Assembly (NCBI GenBank): GCA_029953675.1
Contig: JAMWBK010000011.1
Span: 496,001 to 560,000 of the forward strand
From: Rhodosorus marinus
Taxonomy: Eukaryota; Rhodophyta; Stylonematophyceae; Stylonematales; Stylonemataceae
DNA: 64,000 bases
Reading direction: 5' to 3'
The first letter of the stretch is position 1, and every line of letters starts with the position of its first letter. Of this stretch, positions 45,228-56,640 are shown in pieces. The notes under the pieces were generated by a model. The model worked only from the letters and a program-made list of their open reading frames with translations. It had not been told where the DNA came from and did no database searches. A program made the translations under genes and the position numbers.

Positions 45228-45990
45228 CACCAAAAGGAATACTAGACGACTTCAACTGAACCGAAACAAACACAAGAGAAAGAAGAAAAGCCTGCAACAG
45301 CTTTGCTACTTGAACATGCAATCGATCACCTTATAATGTTGCCAATTTCGTGCTATGCATGCCCTTAGACCTTGCCCTGCCCTTCTTCTTCCAATCTCTC
45401 CGCCAGCTCCAAAGCAAGCAGACGAGTGACCAGCATAGTCTTTAGATATTTGGTCGGGTATCGCTTTGTTACTCGCCAGCCATTAGGTGAAGACGCCAGG
45501 GTTCTTGACAGGGATGGAGTTCTGCCTTTATTTTGTAGGGAAGTATGGCGTCTTTCACCTAAACGTATCCTACCTGAGTTGTATCAACGCCTTGCCAGTA
45601 GGGCGCTCGAGTTGTTGAACAAAATTTCGTGCCGATCCGAGCTTGGATCAAGATCTGTTTCGTCCTTTCACATCCCGTACTCGAAACTTCCTACAGTACC
45701 ATGCTCAGAGCGGAGCGAATCGAACGACATCGATCTAGCTCCTCGTCCAAGGATTGAAAACAATCCGAGCAATGGCTTCTCCTTCCAGGAACCGTGTTGT
45801 TGTCCACAACAGCTACTAAGTGTACTAAAGGTAAGAAAAGAAACTCCGAGTGGCGTACCTTAAATACCTTATACAAATAGAAACAAAAAGTATCTAGAAG
45901 CCTTTTCCGAAATATACTGTACATGTACACAAAAATATGATATACGAAAATCTTTATATATATTACGTTTAAAATCACTGATATTTAGAT
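45228..45990. other. Fumarase-tRNA spacer
   Basis: An ATG-less plus-strand frame at 45372-45863 is 163 codons long and ends beside a GTAAGA donor-like site. It could be an exon of an unrecognised gene, but no family features or partner exon were found. The last 130 nt are AT-rich, as expected upstream of a pol III gene. Confidence 0.3.
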
Positions 45991-46062
45991 GGTCTTATGG
46001 TGTAGTTGGTTAGCACGAGGGACTCTGAATCCCTAGACCCGAGTTCAAGTCTCGGTAGGACC
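45991..46062 (+). tRNA. tRNA-Gln (CTG)
   Basis: A 72-nt cloverleaf. Acceptor GGTCTTA pairs with TAGGACC with one G-T pair, the D-arm carries TGGTGTAGTTGGTTAGCAC, the anticodon stem AGGGA/TCCCT encloses CTCTGAA (anticodon CTG), and the T-arm is CGAGT-TCAAGTC-TCG. There is no intron and CCA is not encoded. Confidence 0.93.
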
Positions 46063-46432
46063 TCGAGCTCATTTTTGAGTCGAGCTTTCGCTGTTTCTTC
46101 TGTAGGTTCCAAGCGAGCGCTGCTGTACTGACAATATGCATACCCCACGGCAGCGACCGGAGAGAATCAGTGTTTTCCAAGCTGAGAGTGTCAGCACTCC
46201 GATGCGATCGCCTATGGAGTGGTGTTTGCACACAGTTTGGTCACACCAGTCTTCTAGTAGATCAGTGGATAGGCATACGTACACTTTGGTTACTGTGCTT
46301 GTTGGCAAGTGACTTTGAAATCCGATTTCCTTTTTAATAATTTCGAAGCCAAAAAGGGCCATGGTGTCTCGTAACCATTGTTTTGCTTATTCGTCATGTC
46401 CTTCAACACTGGTTTCGGGGGGGGGGAAACAA
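46063..46432. other. Spacer between tRNA-Gln and sulfatase 1
   Basis: No gene was assigned. A short minus-strand frame (46069-46362) has no features. A G10 run occurs at about 46418. Confidence 0.3.
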
Positions 46433-48055
46433 TTAGGATGGTACGTAGTCATGTTCAGTGTCATGCAAGTCAAACTTTTTCAAAATCCTTTGCAAACGAT
46501 CCCGTTCATCTCGAAGTTCTTGTGGCACTCTTTCCCATTTCCAGATATTAGGGTAATTGTCCATCTCGCGATTCTCCTCTCGCACGTCGTACCACCTTTC
46601 CGCGGAATCCCTCATTACCTTTGAGCCTCTGATTAACTGGAAGTGACCCATTGGTCTTGTCTGATAAGAATAGTTATAGTCTCGCGTGTGCTTCTTGGCG
46701 TCCCCAAACAAGTATGGATACAAGCTTTGGCCATGGAGTTTGTATCCATCCAGAAGATGGCTCACGCCCATCAAATCGGCCAGCGTCGGTAAGAGGTCAA
46801 CGGAAGAAGCAAACTCATGCGACCTCCCTTGCTTTGTCATCTTGAGTCCGGGAGCATAAACGAACAATGGCACATGTGGACCCCTCTGCATTATTTCCAC
46901 AGCCTTTCCATAACCTTTCGTACCATTGTCTGTTGCAAAAATGATGACCGTATTATCCAGAACACCCAGCTTTTTGCACTTCTCCACAAGCTGCCAAAGC
47001 GTGTAGTCAAGATACTCGACATGGCGCCTAATTCCGCCGTTATTGATCCCGCTCGTTTTATAGCTTCCAGGCCTCCCCTTCACCACCGGCTTCGCCTTTA
47101 TGTACTTGTTCTTTTTCGAATCCCACCGTATCTTTGGTGTAGGTGGCCACGTATCAACTTTTTCATTCAGAAAGTCGAATGCCTTGTGTCCGAGTCTGGA
47201 GGTTGCATACAAGAAGAAAGGCTTGCCGTCCTCCTTGCACTTTCGCATGAACCTTTTCGTTACTGCCATATCTACGTCCGGGCCGAAGGTCCCCTTGTTG
47301 TATGTTTCCTTCGTCTTCGCCGTATTCGGGTAGTAGACTAGTTCCTCGTCCGCACCCGGAGCATTGAATAGAAGTATGTGTGGCAGCCAGGTAAAACTAC
47401 GATGAGCTCTTGCTCCTGCCGCTGACTTCCCCGTGTCCAAGTTGATCAATCTCTTGCTACCATTCTTGTTCTCTCCCCCCCCTACAATTTGAAAGTCTGA
47501 CAGAGGGCTAGGTGGAACCTCCTGTGGAGCGGGCACGAAAACGCCTTGATCAAACCCAAACTTCTCCAAATTATCAACGTCTTTCATGCCTGCTCTTCCT
47601 CCCCAAAGCGTCCCATACCCAGCAGCTGTTGCCAGCTGCCCAATTCCCAGAGGAGATGTGATCCAAAGAGGAACGATATCACCAATTTCTCCGTTCTCGT
47701 CCACCCACGATCCGTAGTCAAAATTGTGCCACCACTTTGTAATCGATGCGTACCTCCCAGTCATCATCATGGCACGGCTGGAGGCGCAGATCGGCGTAGA
47801 CCAATACCTGTCAAAAAATACACCCTTCTTCGCCATCTTATCCAGCATCGGCGTACGCGCTCGATACTTTTTCGAGCTTGTTGCCTCTTCATCGTCACTA
47901 GACCAAACCCCCGTATCATACGACGGGAACTCCCGAGGGCTCAGATCATCCCCAATTAAAATAATAATATTAGGCTTGCTCCCCTTGGATGCACCATCCA
48001 CGCCAGACAGAACAGCCCAGCACAGCACCACAAACAATCCCAAACCACCCCTCAT
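46433..48055 (-). CDS. Secreted S1-type sulfatase, copy 1
   Basis: From the ATG at 48055 the protein has 540 aa in one exon and begins with a signal peptide (MRGGLGLFVVLCWAVLSGVD). It belongs to the formylglycine-dependent sulfatases, which hydrolyse sulfate esters. Key parts: NIIILIGDDLSP with the metal-binding Asp pair (D36, D37), the nucleophile motif STPICASSRAMMMTGR with Cys90, and near the C-terminus VIIFATDNGTKGYGK with the second Asp-Asn metal pair. In the motif C-x-(P/A)-S-R the third position is Ser. An upstream in-frame ATG at 48124 would put 23 residues ahead of the signal peptide, so 48055 is preferred. The likely substrate is an extracellular sulfated polysaccharide (inference). 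It is the most diverged of the three intact copies. Confidence 0.9.
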   Translation of the reverse strand: MRGGLGLFVVLCWAVLSGVDGASKGSKPNIIILIGDDLSPREFPSYDTGVWSSDDEEATSSKKYRARTPMLDKMAKKGVFFDRYWSTPICASSRAMMMTGRYASITKWWHNFDYGSWVDENGEIGDIVPLWITSPLGIGQLATAAGYGTLWGGRAGMKDVDNLEKFGFDQGVFVPAPQEVPPSPLSDFQIVGGGENKNGSKRLINLDTGKSAAGARAHRSFTWLPHILLFNAPGADEELVYYPNTAKTKETYNKGTFGPDVDMAVTKRFMRKCKEDGKPFFLYATSRLGHKAFDFLNEKVDTWPPTPKIRWDSKKNKYIKAKPVVKGRPGSYKTSGINNGGIRRHVEYLDYTLWQLVEKCKKLGVLDNTVIIFATDNGTKGYGKAVEIMQRGPHVPLFVYAPGLKMTKQGRSHEFASSVDLLPTLADLMGVSHLLDGYKLHGQSLYPYLFGDAKKHTRDYNYSYQTRPMGHFQLIRGSKVMRDSAERWYDVREENREMDNYPNIWKWERVPQELRDERDRLQRILKKFDLHDTEHDYVPS

Positions 48056-48269
48056 CGCTACGCGTTCCACACAACCCCCACCCCCAACCAGGTCAAAACA
48101 AAACAAACACCTTGCCACCACCAACAGACGCTGCTAATAAATTCCCATCTTCCTCTCAACAACACTCCTGGTCAGCCAAATAAAATACTTGGCCCCCCCG
48201 CCCCCATCCTCTCGCCCACCCTCCCCACCCTCCCCACCCATCCCAAGCCAAAGATTGTTTCACCACATC

Positions 48270-48281
48270 TATATATATAAA
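48270..48281 (-). promoter_or_regulatory. TATA box of sulfatase 1
   Basis: A TTATATATATAGA run on the minus strand lies about 215 nt before the ATG at 48055. The other two intact sulfatases have TATA runs about 140-160 nt upstream. Confidence 0.5.
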
Positions 48282-48904
48282 TCCATGTCCCACATCTGTC
48301 CCAAAACCCCTCCGGCATGTCCCAACACTCCTTTTCATCCTCCGCAGAACTCCATGATCACCCAAAACCCGTCGAAAACGATGCTTTTCACTCACACCAA
48401 AAATCGAAACACTAAATAAGTTTTCAAAAAACAATTTTCTAGTATGGGCACGCACCCTTCTACAATTCAGTCTCAATTGTTTTCCACGTCCCCGTTTCCA
48501 CCACCTGGAGGGACAGTTTTTTGTACTAAAGTTCATATACAAATTTTTTTTATAAGGGCAGGATAAGTGTTGCTCATATTTTCTCCAAAACCAAACGCTG
48601 CCTTTTTTTCTTTTTTTGGGGTAGGCTTCAAAAATGGCCAGGTAATCGAGGGAGAACGATGAAAAATGGGGTGGCGGGGGGGGGGGGTTGGAGAGGAAGA
48701 TTGGGCTTTAGAAATTATTGAAAAAGGATACGTGTATTGATGTATTCGAACTTTTTAAAATGGCAGGAATCGATGGTGGGGACTAAAGTAGAAAAACGAA
48801 TATAAATAGACGGAGGGGATAGATATTGGTATTTCCGCCAAAAATGTAGGGTTTTTGGAAACCTATTAAAAAGTGGCAGGAATCGAGGGGAAGTTGATGG
48901 GGAA
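48282..48904. other. Upstream flank of sulfatase 1
   Basis: No gene was seen. Homopolymer-rich sequence with a G13 run near 48676. Confidence 0.35.
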
Positions 48905-49320
48905 GATTGGAGAGTTTGTCATAGGCACGGCTGGAGGCACAGATCGCCGTAGACCAATGCTTGTCGAGAATAATCCTCCGGCTAATCGTTATTCGCCAGC
49001 TGCGGGAGCGCCCCGTGGATTTGCCGCTGCCTGTATGATACGTCGCAAAGAGGTGAAACATGCTGGGGGCCATTGTCTTCCCCAGGCACTGATGCTGGGC
49101 TCTAGGTCATCGCCTGGTACCTCTGGTCATTGAGTGCTTTGGGTTCATGGATTCCATTGGTTCTCGTTGGCCTCCGGGAGTTGTTCCGCGATCGCCCTGA
49201 CCACATCTCCTAATTATTTACCGGCCTAAGTTTCCTGCTGTGCCGGATGAACGCTGCCTTGGACCCTTCTTCACTACCAGTTTATCCAGCATCGGCGTAT
49301 GCGCTCGATACTTATTAGGC
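48905..49320 (-). pseudogene. Sulfatase remnant interrupted by retroelement sequence
   Basis: On the minus strand the right part (49320-49262) encodes KYRAHTPMLDK, matching KYRARTPMLDK of the intact sulfatases. The left part (about 48978-48920) encodes RRIILDKHWSTAICASSRAY, matching the nucleophile region FDKYWSTPICASSR. Between them lies about 280 bp of RT sequence in the opposite orientation. No other part of the sulfatase was found nearby, so only 30-40 codons around the active site survive. Confidence 0.85.
48979..49259 (+). mobile_element. Retroelement C-terminal patch, truncated at both ends
   Basis: The plus strand encodes NRYSPAAGAPRG, then AAACMIRRKEVKHAGG, and continues to LSFLLCRMNAAL (with later frame breaks). 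It matches the last part of ORF2 of copy 1 (2727-3040) at the DNA level. It starts inside the ORF and ends about ten codons before its stop, so the element's 3' end is missing. That is not what target-primed reverse transcription normally leaves. Confidence 0.8.
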
Positions 49321-51841
49321 GGACTTAAAATGGACTAGAAAATTTTTACTATCAAGGCTTTTGGAGTTGAAGTTTTTTTCTTTTTTTCGAGAGGAGAGAA
49401 AATCTATTTCTGAAACATGAAAAAAGCGTTCGGTTTTGTGGACGTGTGACCGTGTGGGGGGTTAGGCGTCGTCTGTTAGTGGTTGACGTTGAACTTTTCA
49501 TTTGCAGACGCACTATTTCAACACGTTTGTCTGCCATTGAGTGCAGGACTCTTTTTCTTTTGAGAGACTACGCCCGGGCGATAGTCAGAGATCTTCCGGG
49601 GTGGTCTTCTTCTTTTTGCATATTGAAAATTTCGGTCCAGAAAATCCGTGCGTTCTTGGCGATTGTTCAACCCTGGTGAGATTGGAACGAGAAGCATGCT
49701 GGTTGACTTCCGATACCTTATCGCCCTGTCCTGAGTGACAACCCTACGTCATGGGGTTCGTGATGGGGGACGCTGTGCCCACGATGGTGGGGGAAAAAGG
49801 TCCCAAGGCCTGTTTCCGTGACGAAAATACGTTGAAACGTACGTTTCATAATGATACGGGCGAATGTTGCCCATAAGATCGGTGAAGCGTACCTACGACC
49901 CTTCCTCTAACAGGTTCCTACAGGGAAATGAAGAATCACCCGATCCGCCGCCCCTACCCGCGAGCACTGACGAATACACGCAGTTGGTGGCATTCGACCC
50001 CCACACGAGTAAACGTTGCGCACTGAAGCCCACTCGTCCGGGGCAAACGCTTCGTCAATACCCACCAACTATCCTTCTGAACCCTTGGAACTTCCTTTGG
50101 CAAAATCCGACATTTATTTCATCATCTACCATTGTCTTCTTTCTCTACCCCCCACGAGCTAATGATGTTTTACCGGGATCTTCGTCGAGATCCCCCCATC
50201 GAATTTATCGACACCTGTCCTTCCAAGAAACTACTACAATTCATATATTACTAAGAACTACTGATTTACTCTAATCAGGGGTCCGGCTACCACAACACAA
50301 AACCACCACTAGCGTCATGACTCGTACAACGTCGGACGCTGGACCCAGTTTTTTACCCTCCAGAGAGGGATGTTGATTATGTAGAAAGTACATAAAATTT
50401 TAAAGTTCAAGAATTCTTGGCCAATGCTAACATTTATTTGCCTATGAAAAGTGCGTCGTAAAAAGGCCAGCTCTGAGGCGAATAAGTTTTCCAATATTTC
50501 CTACATGGCCCCACCTTTGGCTCATTCCAAACTCAATCATTATTCACTTTTCACCCACGTTGGTGTCTTTTTATCAGCATATTTGCGAATCGCTTCAGGA
50601 AAATTGTAAGTAAGATTCGCCAATGGCGAGCAGTTGGTTCTGGACAATTTTTTTTAAATGTATTTTCTACCGATGCGGGTATGCATAAAACAACGAATTC
50701 CTGGGATCGGTGTTTACGCGAAAACGCGCCCAATTTCATCGTCTTCATTTTTTCTCATCGGTTATTTATCGTATTTATCGGTATTTAACGGTATTTATCG
50801 GTATTTATTCTTAAAATCGTTCCTGACGACCCTAAAAACGAAGAAAATCAAATAGCGATCTGAGAAAAGTATGTATATGTCGGAAGCAGATTAAAATTCC
50901 GATTCGGATAGAAAAACACTAATGCGTACTAAAAGAGTACAAAATTCCCCTCCTTTTTTTTTAACCTTTTCCGGAGTGGGGAGTATTCTAATCTATCCTG
51001 AAGTGTGGAAATCGATGGAAGGCTTACAAAGGGGAACGCGGATGAATCGCTGTGGGTTGACTTAGTATGCTGCTAGTACGCAAAAGATCGATGAGTTGAC
51101 AGTGTGGTACGCAGTGCCGTTTCGTTGCAGATGGGGAGGAGAAAGGACCACAACAGCTTCAGGGTGCTCACCCGACAGCATCCCTGGTACGAGATCAAGC
51201 GAAGATGACCTTTCAAGTGCTCTTCCCTAGCCGTGGGCGAAAATGTGGACGTGTTGAAGGGGCATCGTCTGATCTGCTCGGACTAGTCGAGCGCAGAACC
51301 CACTCCACTTGCCAAAGGGAGATCTGCTTCTACTCCGGAGCAGTCCGCTCGTTCAACGTGGCCTCTTCAAAAAAGGAAAACACGATGGAACAAATGTTGC
51401 CGACGACTTTCCGGCGAGGAAGAAATGAAAGCAAGCTGGAGATGTCGATATGAAGCTTGCGAGAAATCATTTTGCCGTACAGAACTTACCGTTAAGCCTC
51501 GTTGAAAACCCAGAGGTGAGATGGTAGGTTTGACAACTCTTGTTCCTGCTAGTCGGGTCCAGTATTCTGTCAAACAGGAGCTGAGGTTTTCACAATGGTT
51601 TTTCTAGTTTCTTTAAGGTTTCTGTGAATCCCCTCCCTCCGTTTCACCCTTTGCAAAGAGCTGCTCCCGAATCCCGTCAACGGACCCCTTTCCAATCGCC
51701 AATGCTTCCCTAGTGTTGTTAGTGCTCTTCCCCCGGTCCCAACAGAACCAAAATGCGATTCTGAAAATCAGAAACCTCGAAATCAGACTGTAGCTCGTCA
51801 GAAGGGTCCGCTCTGATGATTGGTTTCTCTTTTCCATCGCT
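49321..51841. other. Gene-poor spacer within the sulfatase cluster
   Basis: Frames at 49446-49738, 49864-50274 and 51205-51453 have no recognisable features. The 49864-50274 frame (136 codons, Pro/Ser-rich) could be a small gene but lacks support. Confidence 0.3.
50758..50812. repeat. Short tandem repeat of TATTTATCGG units
   Basis: Five imperfect copies of a 10-11 nt unit (TATTTATCGG, one reading TATTTAACGG). Confidence 0.75.
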
Positions 51842-51938
51842 GATAAAAGGCCCGCGGCGTATGTGCAGATGCAAGGAGATCCATACGGTTTGGATTTTAA
51901 TCTTGTACTATTGCTTATGAGTATGGGGAGCTTCACTG

Positions 51939-53579
51939 TTACGGCAAGGATGGAACGTAGTCATGTTCAGTGTCGTAGACGTCAAACTCGTCCAAAACCG
52001 CTCTTAAACGCTTCAATTCATCTCGAGATTCTTGCGGCAGTGCTTGCCAGTCGAAAATGCGAGGGTAGTCGTCCATGTCGCGCTTTTCCTCCCGCACATC
52101 GTACCACCGGTTCGCGCCATCCTTCATAACATAGGAGCCTCTGATCAACTGGAAGTGACCCGCAAATCTTGTCATATAAGAAAAGTTGTACGTTCGTGTA
52201 TGCTTCTCGGCGTCCCCAAATAAGTAGGGATACAGGCTTTCACCATGGATTTCATATCCATCAAGAAGGTCACTCACGCCCATCAAATCGGCCACCGTTG
52301 GCAACAGGTCAACGGAAGAAGCAAGCTCGTGCGACCTGCCTTTCTTTGTCATACCTAGCCCAGGCGCGTAGACAAACAGTGGCACATGTGGACCCCTCTG
52401 CTTCCTCTCTACGGCTTTTCCGTAACCTTTTGTTCCGTTGTCTGTGGCGAAGATTATAACCGTATTGTTCAGGATGCCCAGCTCTTTGCATTTCTCTTCA
52501 AACTGCCACAGAGTGTAGTCTAGATACTCGACATGGCGCCTGATTCCGCCCTTATTGGTTCCGCTCGTCGTGTAGTTTCCAGCTTCCCCAGTTATCACCG
52601 ATTCTTGTTTCACATACCTCTGCGTTTTCGGATTCCACCATAGCTTCGGAGTAGGTGGCCACGTATCAACCTTCCCATTCAGAAAGTCGAATGCCTTGTG
52701 TCCAATTCTGGAGGTTGCATACAAGAAGAAAGGCTTATCGTCCTCCGTGCATGTCTCCATGAAGGCCTTGGTTACGTCCATATCCACGTCAGGCCCGAAT
52801 GTGCCCATGTTGTATGCTTCTCTAGTTTCCTCCGTATTGGGATAGTAGACTAGTCTACCATCTTGTTCCTCGTCCCCCTTTGGAGGATTGAACAGAAGTA
52901 CGTGGGGCAGCCAAGTGTAACTGCGATGAGCTCTTGCTCCTGGTTCTACCTTGCCGGTGTCCAAGTTGATCAATTTCTTGTTGCCATTCTCGTCCCTTCC
53001 CCTCCCTACGACTTGAAAATCTGACAGAGGGCTAGGTGGAACCTCTTGTGGAGCGGGCACGAAAACGCCTTGCCCAAACCCAAACTTCTCCAAATTATCA
53101 ACGTCTTTCATACCTGCTCTTCCCCCCCAAAACGTTCCATACCCAGCCGCCGTTGCCAGTTGCCCAATTCCCAGAGGAGATGTGATCCAAAGAGGAACGA
53201 TATCACCGATTTCTCCGTTCTCGTCCACCCACGATCCGTAGTCAAAATTGTGCCACCACTTGGTGATCGTTGCGTATCTTCCAGTCATCATCATTCCACG
53301 GCTGGAGGCGCAGATTGGTGTAGACCAATACCTGTCAAAAAAGACACCCTCCTTCGCCATCTTATCCATCATCGGCGTGCGCGCGCGATACTTGGGGCTG
53401 TCTGTCGTCTCTTCATCGGTACTGGACCAGACCCCGGTATCGTATGGTGGGAACTCCCGGGGGCTGAGATCATCCCCGATCAAAATGATAATATTAGGCT
53501 TGCTGCCAGCCGCTGCACTCTCCACACCGGACAGAACAGCCCAGCACAGCACCATAAACCATCCCAAACCACCCTTCAT
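51939..53579 (-). CDS. Secreted S1-type sulfatase, copy 2
   Basis: From ATG 53579 (an upstream ATG at 53591 adds only four residues) the protein has 546 aa: signal peptide MKGGLGWFMVLCWAVLSGVE, Asp pair D36-D37 in LIGDDLSP, nucleophile motif STPICASSRGMMMTGR with Cys90, and FATDNGTKGYGK. It is very close to sulfatase 3 (60653-62287) along the whole length and more distant from sulfatase 1; it has an insert EEQDGRLVYYP where copy 1 has EELVYYP. The reading frame is intact. It should be exported and matured by a formylglycine-generating enzyme encoded elsewhere. Confidence 0.92.
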   Translation of the reverse strand: MKGGLGWFMVLCWAVLSGVESAAAGSKPNIIILIGDDLSPREFPPYDTGVWSSTDEETTDSPKYRARTPMMDKMAKEGVFFDRYWSTPICASSRGMMMTGRYATITKWWHNFDYGSWVDENGEIGDIVPLWITSPLGIGQLATAAGYGTFWGGRAGMKDVDNLEKFGFGQGVFVPAPQEVPPSPLSDFQVVGRGRDENGNKKLINLDTGKVEPGARAHRSYTWLPHVLLFNPPKGDEEQDGRLVYYPNTEETREAYNMGTFGPDVDMDVTKAFMETCTEDDKPFFLYATSRIGHKAFDFLNGKVDTWPPTPKLWWNPKTQRYVKQESVITGEAGNYTTSGTNKGGIRRHVEYLDYTLWQFEEKCKELGILNNTVIIFATDNGTKGYGKAVERKQRGPHVPLFVYAPGLGMTKKGRSHELASSVDLLPTVADLMGVSDLLDGYEIHGESLYPYLFGDAEKHTRTYNFSYMTRFAGHFQLIRGSYVMKDGANRWYDVREEKRDMDDYPRIFDWQALPQESRDELKRLRAVLDEFDVYDTEHDYVPSLP

Positions 53580-53714
53580 CGTGCCACACAATTAAGGATG
53601 ATCAGATCCTCAAAATCCACCTCACCAGCCCCCAAAAAAACAAAAGCGGTCCTCAAGCTCCTCACCCCAGCTTCTCTCTCAACCCTCCCCCGCCACACCT
53701 AGTCCCATACGACC

Positions 53715-53724
53715 TCTATATATA
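53715..53724 (-). promoter_or_regulatory. TATA box of sulfatase 2
   Basis: GTATATATAG on the minus strand, about 140 nt upstream of ATG 53579. Confidence 0.5.
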
Positions 53725-53859
53725 CAACGTGCCAACTGATCAGGGCACGACACATTTCTTCCCTCCCCCCAAAAACATTTTTCAAAAACAAACTAAGAAA
53801 CACAGTGCCCGATTTTCCTCCATGTCATAATGATTGATTCTAATTCCCAAGGAATTTGA

Positions 53860-53928
53860 TCTCTCTCTGTCTCACTGTCTCTCTCTGTCTCACTGCCTCT
53901 CTCTGTCTCACTGTCTCTCCCTGTGCGC
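53860..53928. repeat. CT/GT-rich tandem repeat
   Basis: About four imperfect units of CTCTCTCTGTCTCACTGT. The duplicated segment at 62551-62573 has only a plain CT run at the same place, so the repeat has diverged in length since the duplication. Confidence 0.8.
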
Positions 53929-54480
53929 CTCGCTATGCAAATATCCAAGTCTCTCCTACAAACCTTTAAAAATATGCAAAAGTCAAAAACAAAGTTCAAC
54001 ATGTGACAGTTAGTTTGCCTCTGTTTTGAAGCGGAAAAATATTGAAAAGTGGATCGATCTCAAGTTCCCCCTTCCAAAAAGCAAAAAAATATATATATAT
54101 ATGAAACAATTTTCCAATAAAAAGGAATCCGAGTCTCTCTAAGTAAAACCCATCAGAAATTTCCAAAAGTCAAAAATAATATTACCCACCAGCAGTTTTC
54201 CTCTCGTCCTCCTCCTCCGGGGGAAGAAGAACATGGAATTCTGTTCGCATCTCAAGATCTCAAAAATATGCACGATTTTCGCATAATTCACACAGGGACT
54301 AAATTTTGCTTTTTGCTCACCCCCTCTCTCATCTCAAAAAGAGTGTTTTTAGGGTATATTTGTTTTATATGTAAAATTGTAAATATCGTTCTTTCATCGT
54401 CCCCCCTGTCAACTGTCTTGAGATGTGATAGGATTTTATGTAAAAAATGTTTACATGGTCAAATTGACATCCGACGCCTT

Positions 54481-56640
54481 GTCGCGTGTCTTGAATCGTG
54501 ACGTAGGAAGTCGTTTGCAGATCTTCTTGACAAGCGGGAAGCAGAAAAAAATGGAAAAAATTGAAAAGGAACAAAGCCAACATAAAAAAAAACCAAACGA
54601 ACGAAGAAACCTTTTTTTTTGGTGGAAAACATGCAGAAGACAGCTTACTGTCTGGGGATGAAAACTGTCTTTCCTTTTTGTCTCTCACTTTCTATTCTCA
54701 GGAAATGCTTATCACGGTAACCATTTAGACGTCTCGAGCGTTTGCTGATGATTCACAAGTTCAATAGAAAGACGCATGGGAAGCGGGGGGGGGGGAAGTT
54801 AATTGATTGTTAGCTGGGGCCAAGTTGGGCCAAGTAGAAATATTGGAAACATGCGATACCATTTTTTTGGAGGGCAGGGTGGAGGTGGTCGAGGGATTGT
54901 GGAAAGGCTGCGATGAAGGGTCGCATTGTGGGGAGCTTCTGATGATGTGTGTTTTGGGGGCGTACCGAGGAAAGTTTGATGGGGAAGCGCTAGCTTTCCG
55001 GGTCTGGGGTCTGAACTTTGCGGCTTTGTCTCTCTTTTATTAGGTCGTATACCTCACTGGTGAGTTATATAGTCTGTGCAGCCTTTTGGATCAGTGTTTG
55101 GTTCTTGAGTGAAAGTGGGTTCGCGCTTACCAGGGCAAGAGGTGTGCTTACGAAGGGGTCGGGGTATCGTGAATTGGCTTTGTACCGTTGTTTTGATGCG
55201 TTTAGAACCGAAAACAGTAGCGATACAGAACCTGGAGGCTCGTTGTCGCTTCGTTTGAAGCGTTCCTTCTGGAGGCTCGTCGCCTTCAGTTTTTTGATTT
55301 GAGAGTGTCCGAAGTGAAGGTTCATAGTCTTTAGGATTTTTATTCGAGAGAGCCCCAACACTGCTGTTCGCCGCGAACAAGATCTTGGGGATAGAGAGTA
55401 CAAAGAAGTTCTTGAAAGTTTTTCGTCCTTCGAGGGCGGGGTTATTTGAAGAGGACGGATTCGTGCTTGGCCGGTTTCCAAGAATCTCACGTCTTGAACA
55501 ATCGAGTCTTGATGTTTATGAGCTGAGACATGCACACATCAGCCAAAGACGAAAAACTTGTTTCGCGAGGCGCTAATGGATCGCCTGGCAATCCCCCAAC
55601 AGCCCCACAAGCGACGAGCTTCTCAACCGCAATCTCCCCTGAGTGTTTTTTTTATATTTTAAACCTTAGTTGCTCGGGGCAAGTTAATTGGCCCATGTTA
55701 CTGGAAAGTCATTTCCCAAAGATTACTAAGAAACCTCATCTACTTTTTGCAGAGCCAAATACGCGCACGTTTTCCCCCTTATTTTTCACTTTCCATAGAA
55801 ACCAAATGTGGGTATGAGAGATTTGGTCAATGTTACATTTTGCTTCAAAAAAAAAAAAAAAAGGTGACCGAGAAAATGATTTTCTGATATTTTCATCTTT
55901 TCTGTTGGCCAATTGATTTGATATAGTTTTCATACATTACTTTTTGCGGGTCATGTGAAGAAAAATAAATGACCAATGAGTTGTGATGTTGTACTCTGAC
56001 CGATCGCTACCGGAAAAGTCTGCTTTTTCTCTTGCTCCAAACAAAAAGCTTTTAAGTCTTTTGTTTGCATGAATTGTTAAAACGCAAGAAACAGTACTTC
56101 AGGGTTGGTAGCGAGGCTGGGATTAGAGAGATCGACCTAGCGGGGTTTTGGTTTGGGGCGGCGAATCGGGGACTCAAGGCTGCTAGGGATTTTGGACGGT
56201 CCGCTGGTGATAGGCACCGGTAGCGGTGCAGATATGAATAGCCCGTGCAGACTTATCAAGTAATCGGTGTGGACAACTCATGGGGTCATGGGGGTGTAGT
56301 GGGGTTGTTCGATTTCGATCTGTCCGCCAAGCAACCAAATACGGAATGCTCAGAGCAAACCGTATTCGATTCACGTCTTGGTTCCGCGTTCCTATCCTCT
56401 CCCGTAATCCCTGGGTGGCTCTATTCTTCAAAGCTGGCGGACATCTCCGATCTTGTTACTTTCCACCATCGTAGATGACATCCGGTGTAAGAAATATTGT
56501 ACAAAACAAAAGCTTTTGGGAATCGTCGACGGTTCACTCTCCTGATCACGTCCTTTTCAATCAATGACAAGGGACGGAGGCGCCATGCGAATTTCTAAGC
56601 CGTTCGTTTATATTTAACCTTGAGTCTCACCTGCCTAAAC
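54481..56640. other. Gene-poor spacer
   Basis: Overlapping frames at 55018-55576 on both strands have no known motifs. A G10 run at 54786, an A15 run near 55848, and CATGTTAC/CAATGTTAC words near 55695 and 55826 were noted. Confidence 0.3.

Larger units (their letters stand above)
51842..54480. repeat. Segmental duplication, left copy (holds sulfatase 2)
   Basis: Sequence from GATAAAAGGCC (51842) through sulfatase 2, its promoter and the far upstream block near 54270-54480 recurs at 60531-63135 in the same orientation. Match is close over the gene and about 100 nt on its 3' side, and weaker with indels upstream. Confidence 0.85.

Noticed and set aside
45372-45863. 163-codon plus-strand frame upstream of fumarase
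   Set aside because: No in-frame ATG, no motifs and no confident partner exon, although it ends beside a donor-like GTAAGA.
46817-47959. Plus-strand frames opposite the sulfatases (also at 53046-53702 and 61754-62447)
   Set aside because: They recur in the copies only because the sulfatase coding strand is conserved; shadows of real genes.
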